A stretch of DNA of 64,000 bases. It comes from Enterobacter sp. 10-1 (GTDB lineage Bacteria > Pseudomonadota > Gammaproteobacteria > Enterobacterales > Enterobacteriaceae). The notes beneath the pieces are model-generated. The model made no database searches, was not told the origin of the DNA, and was given only the letters and a program-made list of their open reading frames with translations. Position numbers and translations under genes: made by a program. Shown in pieces: positions 9,624 to 21,140 of this stretch (its first letter is position 1; each line of letters starts with the position of its first letter). Where the stretch lies: assembly GCA_002270295.1 (NCBI GenBank), contig NISF01000004.1, positions 62,001 to 126,000 on the forward strand. The letters run 5' to 3'.

Positions 9624-11274
9624 GCACGATCCCTTTCTGCGCGACTTCTGGCGGGAAGAGTCCGCGCGGCTTTACTGGGAAACGGATTTTACCGAGGTGG
9701 TGGAAAGCCTTGACGGCAGCCCGCGCTGCCGCTGGTTTACGGGCGGGCGCACCAGTCTCTGCTTCAACGCCCTGGACCGCCATTTAGCAGAGAAGGGGGA
9801 GAAGTGCGCAATTATTCATCGCGACTATCTCGGGCAAACGCACCGGCTTAGCTATCGCGAGCTTTGGCAGCAGGTGAATACCCTCAGCAGCATGATGCAA
9901 AGCTGGGGCGTGAAGCCGGGGGACCGGGTACTCATCGCCCTGCCGATGACGCCGCTGGTGGCCGTCGCTATGCTGGCGTGCGCGCGTATTGGCGCGGTGC
10001 ATGTCGTGCTCTATTCCGCTGTCACCGATGAGGCTCTGATGCAGCGCATCGCCGTCAGCCAGCCGGTGCTGCTGTTGCATAGCCGCGAGCAGCGAGGCCG
10101 TAAGGAACTGCCCGTTATCGCCGGGCGGATGGCCGGACTGCGGGTGGTAGATACGCACAGCCGGGCGTTTGGCGAGCTGTTGGCACGACATCGTGGCAGC
10201 GTCGTGCCCTGTACCTGGCTTGCGGCCTCCGCGCCTTCGCATCTGCTGTTTACGTCGGGGACTACAGGAACGCCGAAAGGGATCGTCCGCGACACGGGCG
10301 GTTACGCCGTGGCGCTGCTGGCCAGCCTTGCACATCTCTTTCGGCTGCGGGACGACGAGATTTTCTTTACTACCGCCGACGCCGGCTGGGTGACCGGGCA
10401 CAGCTACGGGATCTATGGGCCGCTGCTGGCGGGGCTGACGACGGTGCTCTGCGAGGTTAACTCGCCGGGAGAATACTGGTGGCAGATGGTGGAAACCCTC
10501 GGCATCACCCGGATGCTGACCATTGCCGGGGCGATCCGCATGGCCCGGCGGCAGGGTAAGCCGCGCGCCGATCTGACCTCGCTGCGCACGCTCTATCTCG
10601 CCGGCGAGCCGCTGGATAACGCCACCGATGAGTGGGTGGCCGCACAGCTGAGGGTGCCCTGCGAGAACCATTACTGGCAGACCGAATCCGGCTGGCCGCT
10701 GCTGGCCGGCTCCGGTAGAGCGCTCTCGCCGGTGTTCACGCGCGCGGCTGAGGTGGTTCATCCCGCCAGCGGGAAAACCTGCGCGCCGGGAGAGACGGGC
10801 ATGCTGGTGATTAACAGTACGCTTGGCCCGGGCGGGATGTCGACGTTGTGGCAGAATGATATCCAGCACGACCAGTACTACTGGTCGTATCGGCAGCGAC
10901 AGTGGCGCTATGCTACCCACGATTGCGCGATAAGGGTTGGTGAGCGGATTATTATCCAGGGGCGGATGGATGACGTGATGAATATCGGCGGCAAGCGCAT
11001 CGCCACCGCAGAGATAGAAAATGCCCTGATGGGGCTTGAGGGGGTTGTCGAGGTGGTTGCCGCCGGGACGGCGCACTACCTGCTGGGGGAAATGGTGGCG
11101 CTGTTTGTGGTCACCGATATCGCCGATCCTGCGCAGCAGGCCGCGCTCAAAAAAAACATTTGCGCCCGGCTGGTGGCGAGATGCGGTCGCTTCGCCGTGC
11201 CGCGGCGCATCCACATCACCTCGGCACTGCCTAAAACCTTCTCCGGGAAGGTGATGCGCCGCATACTGGCTTAG
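9604..11274 (+). CDS. AMP-forming acyl-CoA synthetase (acetyl/propionyl-CoA synthetase-like)
   Basis: A 556-residue ANL-superfamily enzyme. Motifs are the AMP-binding loop LLFTSGTTGTPKGIV near residue 215, the adenine motif (HYWQTESGWP), the hinge QGRMDDVMNIGGKRI and the C-terminal catalytic lysine in PKTFSGKVMRRIL. It should activate a short-chain acid to acyl-CoA via the acyl-adenylate. ATG 9604 lies within the flavoprotein gene, so it is co-translated with the Nit1C operon. It is not one of the seven core genes I know for such clusters. A role in using the acid released by the nitrilase is inference. Confidence 0.88.
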   Translation: MRTVQSEHDPFLRDFWREESARLYWETDFTEVVESLDGSPRCRWFTGGRTSLCFNALDRHLAEKGEKCAIIHRDYLGQTHRLSYRELWQQVNTLSSMMQSWGVKPGDRVLIALPMTPLVAVAMLACARIGAVHVVLYSAVTDEALMQRIAVSQPVLLLHSREQRGRKELPVIAGRMAGLRVVDTHSRAFGELLARHRGSVVPCTWLAASAPSHLLFTSGTTGTPKGIVRDTGGYAVALLASLAHLFRLRDDEIFFTTADAGWVTGHSYGIYGPLLAGLTTVLCEVNSPGEYWWQMVETLGITRMLTIAGAIRMARRQGKPRADLTSLRTLYLAGEPLDNATDEWVAAQLRVPCENHYWQTESGWPLLAGSGRALSPVFTRAAEVVHPASGKTCAPGETGMLVINSTLGPGGMSTLWQNDIQHDQYYWSYRQRQWRYATHDCAIRVGERIIIQGRMDDVMNIGGKRIATAEIENALMGLEGVVEVVAAGTAHYLLGEMVALFVVTDIADPAQQAALKKNICARLVARCGRFAVPRRIHITSALPKTFSGKVMRRILA

Positions 11275-11345
11275 GAGCGGCAGGCGCCTTGAGCCTCACC
11301 TGCGCACCTCTCGGAGATCGAAACGGATCGGGAGCGTCACGCTGA

Positions 11346-11590
11346 ACGACGGCTGCCCAGCCCCAGCTGATGGCGGATGTTTTCGACCACTTCCGGCGTG
11401 GCGCTGCGCCAGGCGATCTGGCGTGCCAGGTCGGCGGGTAGCATAAAAAGCAGCAGATAGCAGATCAGCGTGACTCCGAGCAGGATCAGCAGCGCATGTA
11501 ACAGAGATTGCCCCAGAAACGGCATCAGCTTCTCCGTTTTAAACCGGGATCGAGGACGTCGCCTGCGATATTGAAAGAAAGCTGTGATCG
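11346..11590 (-). pseudogene. Fused ends of dipeptide-type ABC permease genes (OppC tail, OppB start)
   Basis: On the minus strand two fragments meet at a TGATG junction. The upstream piece ends SFNIAGDVLDPGLKRRS, the typical tail of a DppC/OppC-type permease. The next begins at ATG 11525 with MPFLGQSLLHALLILLGVTL, a DppB/OppB-type N-terminus with its first transmembrane helix, continues to ENIRHQLGL, and is then lost in non-homologous sequence near 11346. Only about 58 codons of the second gene survive. These are leftovers of a peptide or nickel-type ABC transporter operon. Confidence 0.6.
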
Positions 11591-11739
11591 CTGAGGTGAG
11601 ACTGTAGCGCGGACATGTCATTTGTGGTCAGAGAGACGGACATCTCAATTTATTTACTACATTGTATATCAAAGCTAAGTTCAGATGTCCGGGCCAGGGA
11701 AAAGTTCGAATGTCCGCTTAGTGCTGTGAGTTCAACAGG

Positions 11740-11970
11740 TCGATGCAACGCTATCCTTAATCGAAGGGTGCGTAGCCCGGAAAGTAACGGCATCGCGGAA
11801 AGCTTCGTGAAGACGATAAAGCGGGACTACACAGCATCATGCCAAAAGCGGACAGCCAGATGGCGTTGATAAATCTGGCAGTGGCGTTCAGCCATTACAA
11901 TGAACATCATCCGCACAGTGCCCTGGGATACCGCTCACCACGGGAATATATACGCAGAAAGTTATCGTAA
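11740..11970 (+). pseudogene. IS3-family transposase OrfB, C-terminal remnant with frameshift
   Basis: Two frames together give the end of an IS3-family transposase: [19 protein letters not shown], then after a frameshift near 11860 [20 protein letters not shown] and [14 protein letters not shown] with a TAA at 11968-11970. The [15 protein letters not shown] block carries the catalytic Glu of the DDE domain. The rest of the element is missing. It is on the opposite strand from the OrfA/OrfB remnant at 1.4-2.1 kb. Confidence 0.8.
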
Positions 11971-12016
11971 CCATAAGATAGAAAAAGCGTCTGGATATAA
12001 AGAGTCAAATCCAATT

Positions 12017-12190
12017 ATGAAAGTAAGGACAACAGATGCAAGAGCATTAGAAGGGCTCATCGCCAAATTATATAAATTGCAAGGGGTGACATCGGCTAAA
12101 ACGTTTATATTATTATCAACCTATTTGGAAAGAACTATTCAACCTGAACATAGTCCTGAAATCGGTTTGTCGCAAAATGTCGATAAGTGA
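12017..12190 (+). pseudogene. Lrp/AsnC-family regulator, C-terminal fragment
   Basis: The frame from 12017 to the TGA at 12188-12190 encodes 57 residues, including VRTTDARALEGLIAKLYKLQ, GVTSAKTFILLSTYLE and then RTIQPEHSP. This matches the effector-binding C-terminus of Lrp/AsnC regulators (a TTD...L..LPGV...T..VL pattern). The DNA-binding half is absent, and the frame joins the IS3 tail on its 5' side, which suggests truncation by that insertion. Confidence 0.55.
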
Positions 12191-12429
12191 ATAAGATTGT
12201 TTTTAATTAAAAATAGATAGCATGCAAGTTATGAGGTGGACAGTATCGCGAAGGAAACATCAGGATATGTCACCTGAGTGTCGCGATAGATGCCCTTACC
12301 GGGAGGATGACATGGACAGTTGAACAAGCGTGTATGAGGCGAAAGTTTCGTTAGTTACCTGATTTATCGAGTAATCTTGATTAACTGTATCTGTTTTAAT
12401 CGCGACAACTTTCAGGATATATTTTATTT
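12191..12429. other. Non-coding gap in debris zone
   Basis: About 240 AT-rich bases between the Lrp fragment and the PhnD-like fragment. No open frame, tRNA or obvious inverted repeat is visible. Confidence 0.4.
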
Positions 12430-12685
12430 TTATTGCAACGTTCCATAGCCTCGCACGAATGAGATTTGTGCCCGGCCATTGACAATTTTCCAGGCATCGG
12501 AAGGCGGAGCAATAAAGCCTTGTAGCGCCAGTACCTGTAAAAATACGGCATCCTGCCGCATATTCAAAGACAGAAACGCATTGCGTAAAGCGTTAATGGC
12601 TTCCACTTCCACGCTCTCACTTGCCACCAGCAGAGGCATCGGGGCAGGATCGCTGTAAGTCAGTATGCGAACATGGCGTGTTATG
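12430..12685 (-). pseudogene. PhnD-like phosphonate/phosphate binding protein, C-terminal fragment
   Basis: The minus-strand frame reads RHVRILTYSDPAPMPLLVAS, then INALRNAFLSL and LQGFIAPPSDAWKIV before a stop at 12430. This resembles the last third of PhnD-like periplasmic binding proteins, where SDPAP.PPLVAS is followed by a helix and a final Y/W segment. Its 5' side is cut by the IS256-type remnant. The assignment rests on pattern recognition only. Confidence 0.4.
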
Positions 12686-13015
12686 ACCGCTGAAACGGCG
12701 CTGGATGCATTCGCGGATGCCTGGGACGATAAATACCCACAATCAGTAAAAGCTGGCGTGCGTACTGGGAAAACCTCAATACGTTCTTCGGCTATCCGCC
12801 TGACATCCGAAAATCTATCTACACCACGAATGCCTGAACAGCGTGATCCGCGTAGCTATCAAGAAGCGCAAGGTGTTCCCGACGGATGACTCGGTACGAA
12901 AAGTTATTTACCTGGCAATCAAGGTTGCATCGAAAAAATGGAGTATGCCGCTCCCGAACTGGCGATGAGCCGCTTTATTATCGAGTTCGGTGACCGCCTG
13001 AGCGATCACCTTTGA
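12682..13015 (+). pseudogene. IS256-family transposase, C-terminal remnant with frameshifts
   Basis: Reading through three frames gives a standard IS256-family end: ALDAFADAWDDKYPQ, then YWENLNTFFGYPPDIRKSIY, TTNA, LNSVIRVAIKKRKVFPTDDS and finally NWRMSRFIIEFGDRLSDHL with TGA at 13013-13015. Several indels break the frame, so the gene is inactive. The bases after the stop (ACACAGAATTATTTAAAG) look like the usual IS256-group right end. Confidence 0.8.
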
Positions 13016-13026
13016 CGTGGTGGCAG

Positions 13027-13236
13027 TTACACAGAATTATTTAAAGGGTTACTTTTTTTTGAGTTTAATAACAAACCGGCCTTTTTTTTGGTTTTTTCGC
13101 CTCTGTCGCCATAGGTGATTGCGATATTTAAAAAGTCATCAGTATCTGTATCAAAATCAAGCTCTATTTCTTCGTGCTGATTAGAGTTGAGTAGTTCATA
13201 CGTTTGTTCAATATTCACAGCTTTTATCACTGTCAT
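13027..13236 (-). CDS. Small hypothetical protein, probably truncated
   Basis: A 69-codon frame beginning MTVIKAVNIEQTYELL, with an acidic middle (EIELDFDTDTDDFLNIAI) and a lysine-rich end. Its last residues (PLNNSV) are encoded by what looks like the IS256 end, so the original C-terminus was probably replaced by the insertion. No family is recognised. A weak AAGGGTT precedes the start. Confidence 0.35.
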   Translation of the reverse strand: MTVIKAVNIEQTYELLNSNQHEEIELDFDTDTDDFLNIAITYGDRGEKTKKKAGLLLNSKKSNPLNNSV

Positions 13237-13570
13237 AATCTAACCCTTGTCATTGCAATGTCTCTTACAACACATTATTAAATGTCATTTTCATGACATA
13301 CAAATGACAACAATCTATCCTAGTATGTTCCTGTCTCTCTGCAAGAGGGCTATGGGGTTGCCATCTAAGGGGAGCGATGCTCCCTGTCCGCGACATGAGG
13401 AAAGCATTGATGATGATCCCACCTGTACTTTTTGCTGGCGCCGCCTGATGGGGCAGGCACCTTTCCCTGCCTTCGATGTACCGCGGCTTTTCATCGGTAG
13501 CCAAACCAACCATGATTATCGTCACACTTTCCACTACAAGCACTTGAGCTGTATGCAGTGATTCGTTATA
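13237..13570. other. Non-coding stretch upstream of the bgl leader
   Basis: No convincing gene is seen. Overlapping frames of 90-100 codons exist on both strands, but none has a ribosome site or recognisable composition. The bgl promoter should lie toward the right end, but no -35/-10 pair was assigned. Confidence 0.4.
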
Positions 13571-13660
13571 AGGATGCTCAGGACGTAATCAGAATGACCT
13601 GAGCGAAACCTGGTTCCATTGTTGCATTATCCGGCAACAATGGAATCAGGTTTTTTTTTG
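13571..13660 (+). promoter_or_regulatory. RAT antiterminator / terminator switch 1 (upstream of bglG-type gene)
   Basis: A ribonucleic antiterminator-like sequence (AGGATGCTCAGGACG to GACCTGAGCGAAACC, 13571-13610) overlaps a terminator. Terminator arms are 13608-13625 (ACCTGGTTCCATTGTTGC) and 13634-13651, with one G-T pair, followed by nine T. BglG/LicT proteins bind the RAT hairpin and prevent terminator formation. The same layout recurs before the third and fourth genes of the operon. Confidence 0.85.
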
Positions 13661-13719
13661 CTTTTTTTGGTATGCCTTCGTCAGAAAGGGTCCCAGAATT
13701 AAACAGTGAGATGGCTGAA

Positions 13720-14550
13720 ATGAAAGTAGAAAAAATACTCAGCAACAACGCTGTCCTGCTCTCCAACTCTAAGCAAGAAGAGATTGTGGCAATTGGGCGG
13801 GGTATTGGTTTTGGCAAAAAAGCGGGAGATGTGATCGACAATAGCCAGATTGAGAGTCAGTTTATCAAAAAATCAGAAGGTCTGGCTGATGTTCTTTCGC
13901 AATTATTGTCGGAAATTCCGCCGGCGTATCTGGCCGTCACGCAGCAGATCATTAACTTGGCGCAACAGCGACTGGTTATTACTGTGCAGGATACTTTGTT
14001 TCTCTCATTAAGCGATCACATCAATTTTTCCATTCAGCGGCAAAATAGTGGGCTGGCGATAAAGAATTTTCTCCTGTGGGATATTAAACGTTTTTATGCC
14101 CAGGAGTATTCTGTTGGACTTGAGGCATTACAACTTATTGAGAGCAGACTAAATATCAGACTTCCGGAAGATGAAGCTGGATTTATTGCCCTGCATCTGG
14201 CGAATGCCAGAAATAGCAGTGATATGCAAAGCACGATGCAAAGTGCCACCATCATTAAGGATGTACTGACGATCCTGAAATACGATTTGAACCTGACCTA
14301 TGACGAAGAATCTCTGGATTATCAGCGCTTTATTACCCATCTTAAATTCTTCGCACTGCGTCTGATGAACCGTAATACCATCGAACATGGTGATGAAAGT
14401 ATTTATAAAGGGATTACCGATATGATGCCCGCTGCCTATGCTTGCGCGATGAAAATTCATGGCTATGTGGAAAGGAATTATCAATGCCAGCTCACCACCG
14501 ATGAAGTAATGTTTTTGACTATCCATATTAATCGTCTGAGCGGTGGTTAA
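13720..14550 (+). CDS. BglG/LicT-family transcriptional antiterminator
   Basis: This 276-residue protein should bind RAT hairpins in nascent bgl mRNA and stop premature termination. The N-terminal RNA-binding domain starts MKVEKILSNNAVLLSN and includes AIGRGIGFGKKAGD. Two PTS-regulation domains follow, with conserved histidines in LSLSDHINF and FIALHLANA (first) and RFITHLKFF and FLTIHINRL (second). Phosphorylation of these histidines by the PTS would set activity. The start is chosen at the family's canonical MK-x-x-KIL; in-frame ATGs at 13711 and 13672 are alternatives. The glycosidase gene begins 27 bases downstream. Confidence 0.9.
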   Translation: MKVEKILSNNAVLLSNSKQEEIVAIGRGIGFGKKAGDVIDNSQIESQFIKKSEGLADVLSQLLSEIPPAYLAVTQQIINLAQQRLVITVQDTLFLSLSDHINFSIQRQNSGLAIKNFLLWDIKRFYAQEYSVGLEALQLIESRLNIRLPEDEAGFIALHLANARNSSDMQSTMQSATIIKDVLTILKYDLNLTYDEESLDYQRFITHLKFFALRLMNRNTIEHGDESIYKGITDMMPAAYACAMKIHGYVERNYQCQLTTDEVMFLTIHINRLSGG

Positions 14551-15975
<1,425 letters not shown>

Positions 15976-16371
15976 TATCCAGTCGCAGCAAGAGGAACAA
16001 ACCGTTTTTTATCGCGGTATAGATTTGACAACCCCAACATCATCTATACCGTCTCCTGTGGCTTTTTTGTTCCTTTTTATGTTCTCCTTCCGTGAAGGAG
16101 GAATACCTGTGGCCTGATTAATCATGTCGGAAGTTTTAGCTATCAGTAATAAAAAGCATCTCCTGGGCTGATAAAAGACGTCAAAAACGGGGAGACAGAG
16201 CTGGGTTGGAATAATAATGTTCCGAATCGACATACCTGATATTAATCAACAGGGCCTGATTTATCTCTGTTCTGCTTTCTGATTTTCTCGGCGATAAAAT
16301 TTAGTGATAAGTTTCACAAATTAGTCAGTTGCAGTGGTAATTTTCAACAGAACTTGTTAAAAGTAGTTATC
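15976..16371. other. Intergenic region between bglB-type and bglF-type genes with hairpin
   Basis: About 400 bases without a gene. A 10-bp inverted repeat (CGGTATAGAT at 16015-16024, ATCTATACCG at 16042-16051) follows the glycosidase gene and may act as a processing or attenuation hairpin. The rest is AT-rich and may carry an internal promoter; none was assigned. Confidence 0.4.
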
Positions 16372-16455
16372 AGCTAAGGACGTAACCAGATAATTTCTGG
16401 GCGAGACCTGGATAAAGCAGTGTGTTTGCACACTGCTTTATCCAGGTTTTTTTTT
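16372..16455 (+). promoter_or_regulatory. RAT antiterminator / terminator switch 2 (upstream of bglF-type gene)
   Basis: The RAT-like segment AAGGACGTAACCAG to CTGGGCGAGACC (about 16377-16408) overlaps a perfect 19-bp terminator stem: arms 16406-16424 (ACCTGGATAAAGCAGTGTG) and 16429-16447, four-base loop, then ten T. It gives the PTS gene its own antitermination control. Confidence 0.88.
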
Positions 16456-16541
16456 GCTTTTTTTCCTGCTGGCCAGCAGAGATGGGCAATACAAAGGGTG
16501 GCCTGATTATTACTGTCGTTTGTGAAACGGGATGTCTCATT

Positions 16542-18431
16542 ATGAATAGCAAAGTACTGGCAGAGGATATTCTGCAACGGGTGGGTGGAGAGAGTAATGT
16601 TGCAACGCTCGTGCATTGCGCGACGCGCCTGCGTTTCAAAATTGTCGATAACAGTAAAGTGAATCTGGCAGAACTCGAAATGCTGGACGGCGTCATCGCT
16701 GTGGTTAATGGGTCTGGTCAGTTACAGGTGGTGATTGGCAACCGCGTTCCGGAAGTTTTTCGCGCGTTTGGCGAGATATCCAGCCTACTGGATGACGGTA
16801 AAAAACAACCGGTTCAGCATGAGGAGAAAAATAAAGCCTCATTACTGGGGCGGTTAATTGACTTAGTTGCAGGGATCTTCACGCCGCTATTAGGTGCGAT
16901 GGCGGCTGCGGGGGTGCTGAAGGGGGCCCTGGCTATTGTACTTGCCGCAGGATGGCTGGGTAATAAAGAGAGTACTTATATTATTTTGCATGCAGCATCT
17001 GACAGTATGTTTTATTTCCTGCCGATGTTGCTGGCAATAACGTCGGCGCGAAAGTTTGAAACCAATATATTTGTAGCCGTTTCTATCGCAGGGGCACTCA
17101 TCTACCCCAGCGTTCAGGGGTTATTCGATGCAGGTCAGCCGGTGACGTTCTTTGGCCTGCCGGTCGTCATGATGAAATATACCGGTACGGTGATCCCGGT
17201 AATCTTCAGCATCTGGCTGATGTCGATAATCGAGCGTTTTTTGAACCGGTATATTCATGAAAGTGTGCGCAATATTCTGACGCCGTTCTTCTTGCTGACG
17301 TTGATGGTCCCTCTGACACTAATGACTATCGGGCCCGTTGGCATTTCAATCAGCCAATTTGTCGCCTCTCTCTTTGTGTCGATTTATAGCTTTAACCCGA
17401 TTATTGCCAGTGCGCTGATGGCCGCAGCGTGGCAGGTACTGGTGATCTTCGGTGTGCACTGGGGTTTTGTGACAGTCTTTATCAACGATATTTCCGTGAT
17501 GGGACACAGCTTTCTTAAAGCCGCTTCCAGCCCGTCTGTTTTTGCGCAAGCCGGGGCATTACTTGCAGTCATGCTGCGTACCAGAGACAAAAAACTGAAA
17601 GCTCTGGCGGGGAGTACATTTATTGCTTCATTGTTCGGCATTACCGAACCGGGGGTTTACGGTGTGACGTTGAAGCTTAAAAAACCCTTTATCTGCGCGG
17701 TGATTGCTGCAGCATTGGGTGGCGCAGTGGTGGGTTATGCCAAAAGCTCGGCTATTTCACTGGGCATGCCGGGGTTGCTGACTCTGCCAATTTTCTATGG
17801 TGAAGGTTTTGTTGGCTTCATTATCGGCTGTAGCATCGCCTTTATTGGCAGTCTGGCTCTGACATTAGTGGTAGGGTTCGATGATCCCGTCGCACCGCCA
17901 GTCGTTGCAGAAAGTGTGCCTGGGGAAAATCGCGCCATGTCACGCAAAACCCCGGCTGCAAAAGCGGTTTCGGCTGTTGCCGAGCAGATTACTGCCCCGG
18001 TTGCAGGCACCCTTGTCCCGCTAGCAGAGGTCGACGATAAGGTTTTTTCAGCAGGGATTGTTGGACCCGGCCTGGCCATTCTTCCGGACGAAGGGCGAAT
18101 TTATTCCCCGGTGGATGGGGTCATTGCAAGCACTTTCGCCAGCGGTCATGCCATTGGCATTCGTTCAACGGCGGGGGCGGAGATATTAATTCATGTCGGG
18201 ATTAATACCGTTCAGCTTGATGGGCAATATTTCGATATGCAGGTAAAAGAGGGCGATGAAGTGATAAAGGGCCAGCTCCTGTTGATATTCGATCTAGATG
18301 AGATAAAACAGGCAGGCTATGACATCGTAACGCCGGTTATCATTACCAATAGTGAAACCTGGGATGGGTTACAAATCAGCGACAGGACTCACATACTATC
18401 TGGAGATGCAGTGATGTCGCTGTTGCGGTAA
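16542..18431 (+). CDS. Beta-glucoside PTS permease EIIBCA
   Basis: This 629-residue inner-membrane permease imports and phosphorylates beta-glucosides. Domain order is EIIB (Cys26 in LVHCATRLRF), EIIC with about ten membrane segments (from GIFTPLLGAMAAAGVLKG to the FYGEGFVGFIIGCSIAF region) and EIIA (from APVAGTLVPL, with phospho-accepting His551 in ILIHVGINTV). Start 16542 is chosen because homologues begin M-x-x-K-x-LAEDIL. It normally also phosphorylates and silences the BglG-type antiterminator. It is preceded by RAT 2 and followed by a terminator. Confidence 0.92.
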   Translation: MNSKVLAEDILQRVGGESNVATLVHCATRLRFKIVDNSKVNLAELEMLDGVIAVVNGSGQLQVVIGNRVPEVFRAFGEISSLLDDGKKQPVQHEEKNKASLLGRLIDLVAGIFTPLLGAMAAAGVLKGALAIVLAAGWLGNKESTYIILHAASDSMFYFLPMLLAITSARKFETNIFVAVSIAGALIYPSVQGLFDAGQPVTFFGLPVVMMKYTGTVIPVIFSIWLMSIIERFLNRYIHESVRNILTPFFLLTLMVPLTLMTIGPVGISISQFVASLFVSIYSFNPIIASALMAAAWQVLVIFGVHWGFVTVFINDISVMGHSFLKAASSPSVFAQAGALLAVMLRTRDKKLKALAGSTFIASLFGITEPGVYGVTLKLKKPFICAVIAAALGGAVVGYAKSSAISLGMPGLLTLPIFYGEGFVGFIIGCSIAFIGSLALTLVVGFDDPVAPPVVAESVPGENRAMSRKTPAAKAVSAVAEQITAPVAGTLVPLAEVDDKVFSAGIVGPGLAILPDEGRIYSPVDGVIASTFASGHAIGIRSTAGAEILIHVGINTVQLDGQYFDMQVKEGDEVIKGQLLLIFDLDEIKQAGYDIVTPVIITNSETWDGLQISDRTHILSGDAVMSLLR

Positions 18432-18460
18432 ATTTGCTGATTGCGGAATAATAGAGATCG

Positions 18461-20219
<1,759 letters not shown>

Positions 20220-20273
20220 CTTGTACAGCAGAGAGTGGGAGTTATTCTACTGACACTGTCTGCCATTAATAAG

Positions 20274-20306
20274 CTGCGTTGATGGATAGTGACGCCATCA
20301 ACGCAG
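20274..20306 (+). terminator. Hairpin after the porin gene
   Basis: Perfect 12-bp inverted repeat CTGCGTTGATGG (20274-20285) and CCATCAACGCAG (20295-20306) with a nine-base loop. It has no T-tract, so it is either a weak terminator or an mRNA-stabilising 3' hairpin. Confidence 0.6.
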
Positions 20307-20436
20307 AAAGATAACTATCCCCATTATACATCAGGCAGGGTGGATATTTTTAGTGTTTATAAAATATTGCACCAGAATATCGCTAAGGTAAAATTTATCA
20401 CCTTTATGGTATATAGACTATTATCTCTATTTCCAC

Positions 20437-20783
20437 TTAAGCCTCTTTTGGCAGGCCGGCGACGGCTATGCAGGATCTCGCGGGTGGGTTTTTACCATTA
20501 AAAAATTTTTTATAGACCTCATTGAACTGTGGAAAGTGGGACATATCGGTAAGAAAACAGGTGGTTTTAATTACAGTATCCAGCGATGCATGACTTTTTT
20601 TAGAATTCCCTCAATATTTTTCAGTGATTGACAGGCTTGATTTTTATACCAGACCTGGCTTTTCTCGCCATATGCGATGAGGCAACAAGACTTTTTAAAA
20701 TGTGTCATGAGTTCGACCTCTTGGGTTAATAGAGCCTTCACGCCATTAATCAAAAAAAGAACAGTCCATGTTCTGAAACGCAA
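20437..20783 (-). pseudogene. RidA/YjgF-family remnant with frameshift
   Basis: On the minus strand ACQSLKNIEGILKK is followed, after a frameshift near 20590, by ASLDTVIKTTCFLTDMSHF and FNEVYKKFF, then PPARSCIAVAGLPKEA and a TAA at 20437-20439. This matches the second half of RidA (enamine/imine deaminase) proteins, including the Arg of the PPARS motif. The first part of the frame (from 20783) does not look like RidA, so the gene is chimeric or eroded. It is not expected to be functional. Confidence 0.6.
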
Positions 20784-21077
20784 AAAGAAATATTGGTATT
20801 AGAAAATTACCTACGCTTTCACTCCGGTATTCCATCTCCCTTCGTAGCTTATTTAACTTCATGAAATATAATAAATTGTGCAAATTTTGTATGCTAAAAA
20901 CGATGATATTACATGTAAATATATGATGGGATGAACGCTTTCCCACAATCATTCGGGTGATCTGATCGCGCAGGGATCATAACATGACGAGAATCCCAAT
21001 GTTCTGCTTTGTGGATGCATGTGGCACGGGCGGCACATCGTTGTCCGCTGGGGTGGCGCTCATAATGGGTAAAATCA
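20784..21077. other. AT-rich non-coding stretch left of the integrase
   Basis: No gene is recognised. Composition is AT-rich up to 20950 and more balanced after that. No tRNA-like att repeat was found here. Confidence 0.4.
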
Positions 21078-21112
21078 GAAAGCAGCCCCTGAGCAACCGG
21101 GAACTGCTTTTT
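21078..21112 (-). terminator. Terminator-like hairpin after the integrase gene
   Basis: Read on the minus strand, AAAAAGCAGTTCCC and GGGGCTGCTTTC form an imperfect stem with a loop near GGTTGCTCA, about 30 bases past the integrase stop. The inner part has mismatches, so confidence is moderate. Confidence 0.45.
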
Positions 21113-21140
21113 GCTGTCAACAAATTACACTGTTGCTGAC

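Noticed and set aside
9784..11214. 476-codon antisense frame opposite the acyl-CoA synthetase
   Set aside because: It is a shadow of the high-GC third-position bias. The sense strand carries all ANL-family motifs, and the antisense product is rich in His, Arg and Pro without domain structure.
13247..13561. Two overlapping frames of about 100 codons on opposite strands upstream of the bgl leader
   Set aside because: Neither has a convincing ribosome site or family pattern, and the region is where the bgl promoter should be.
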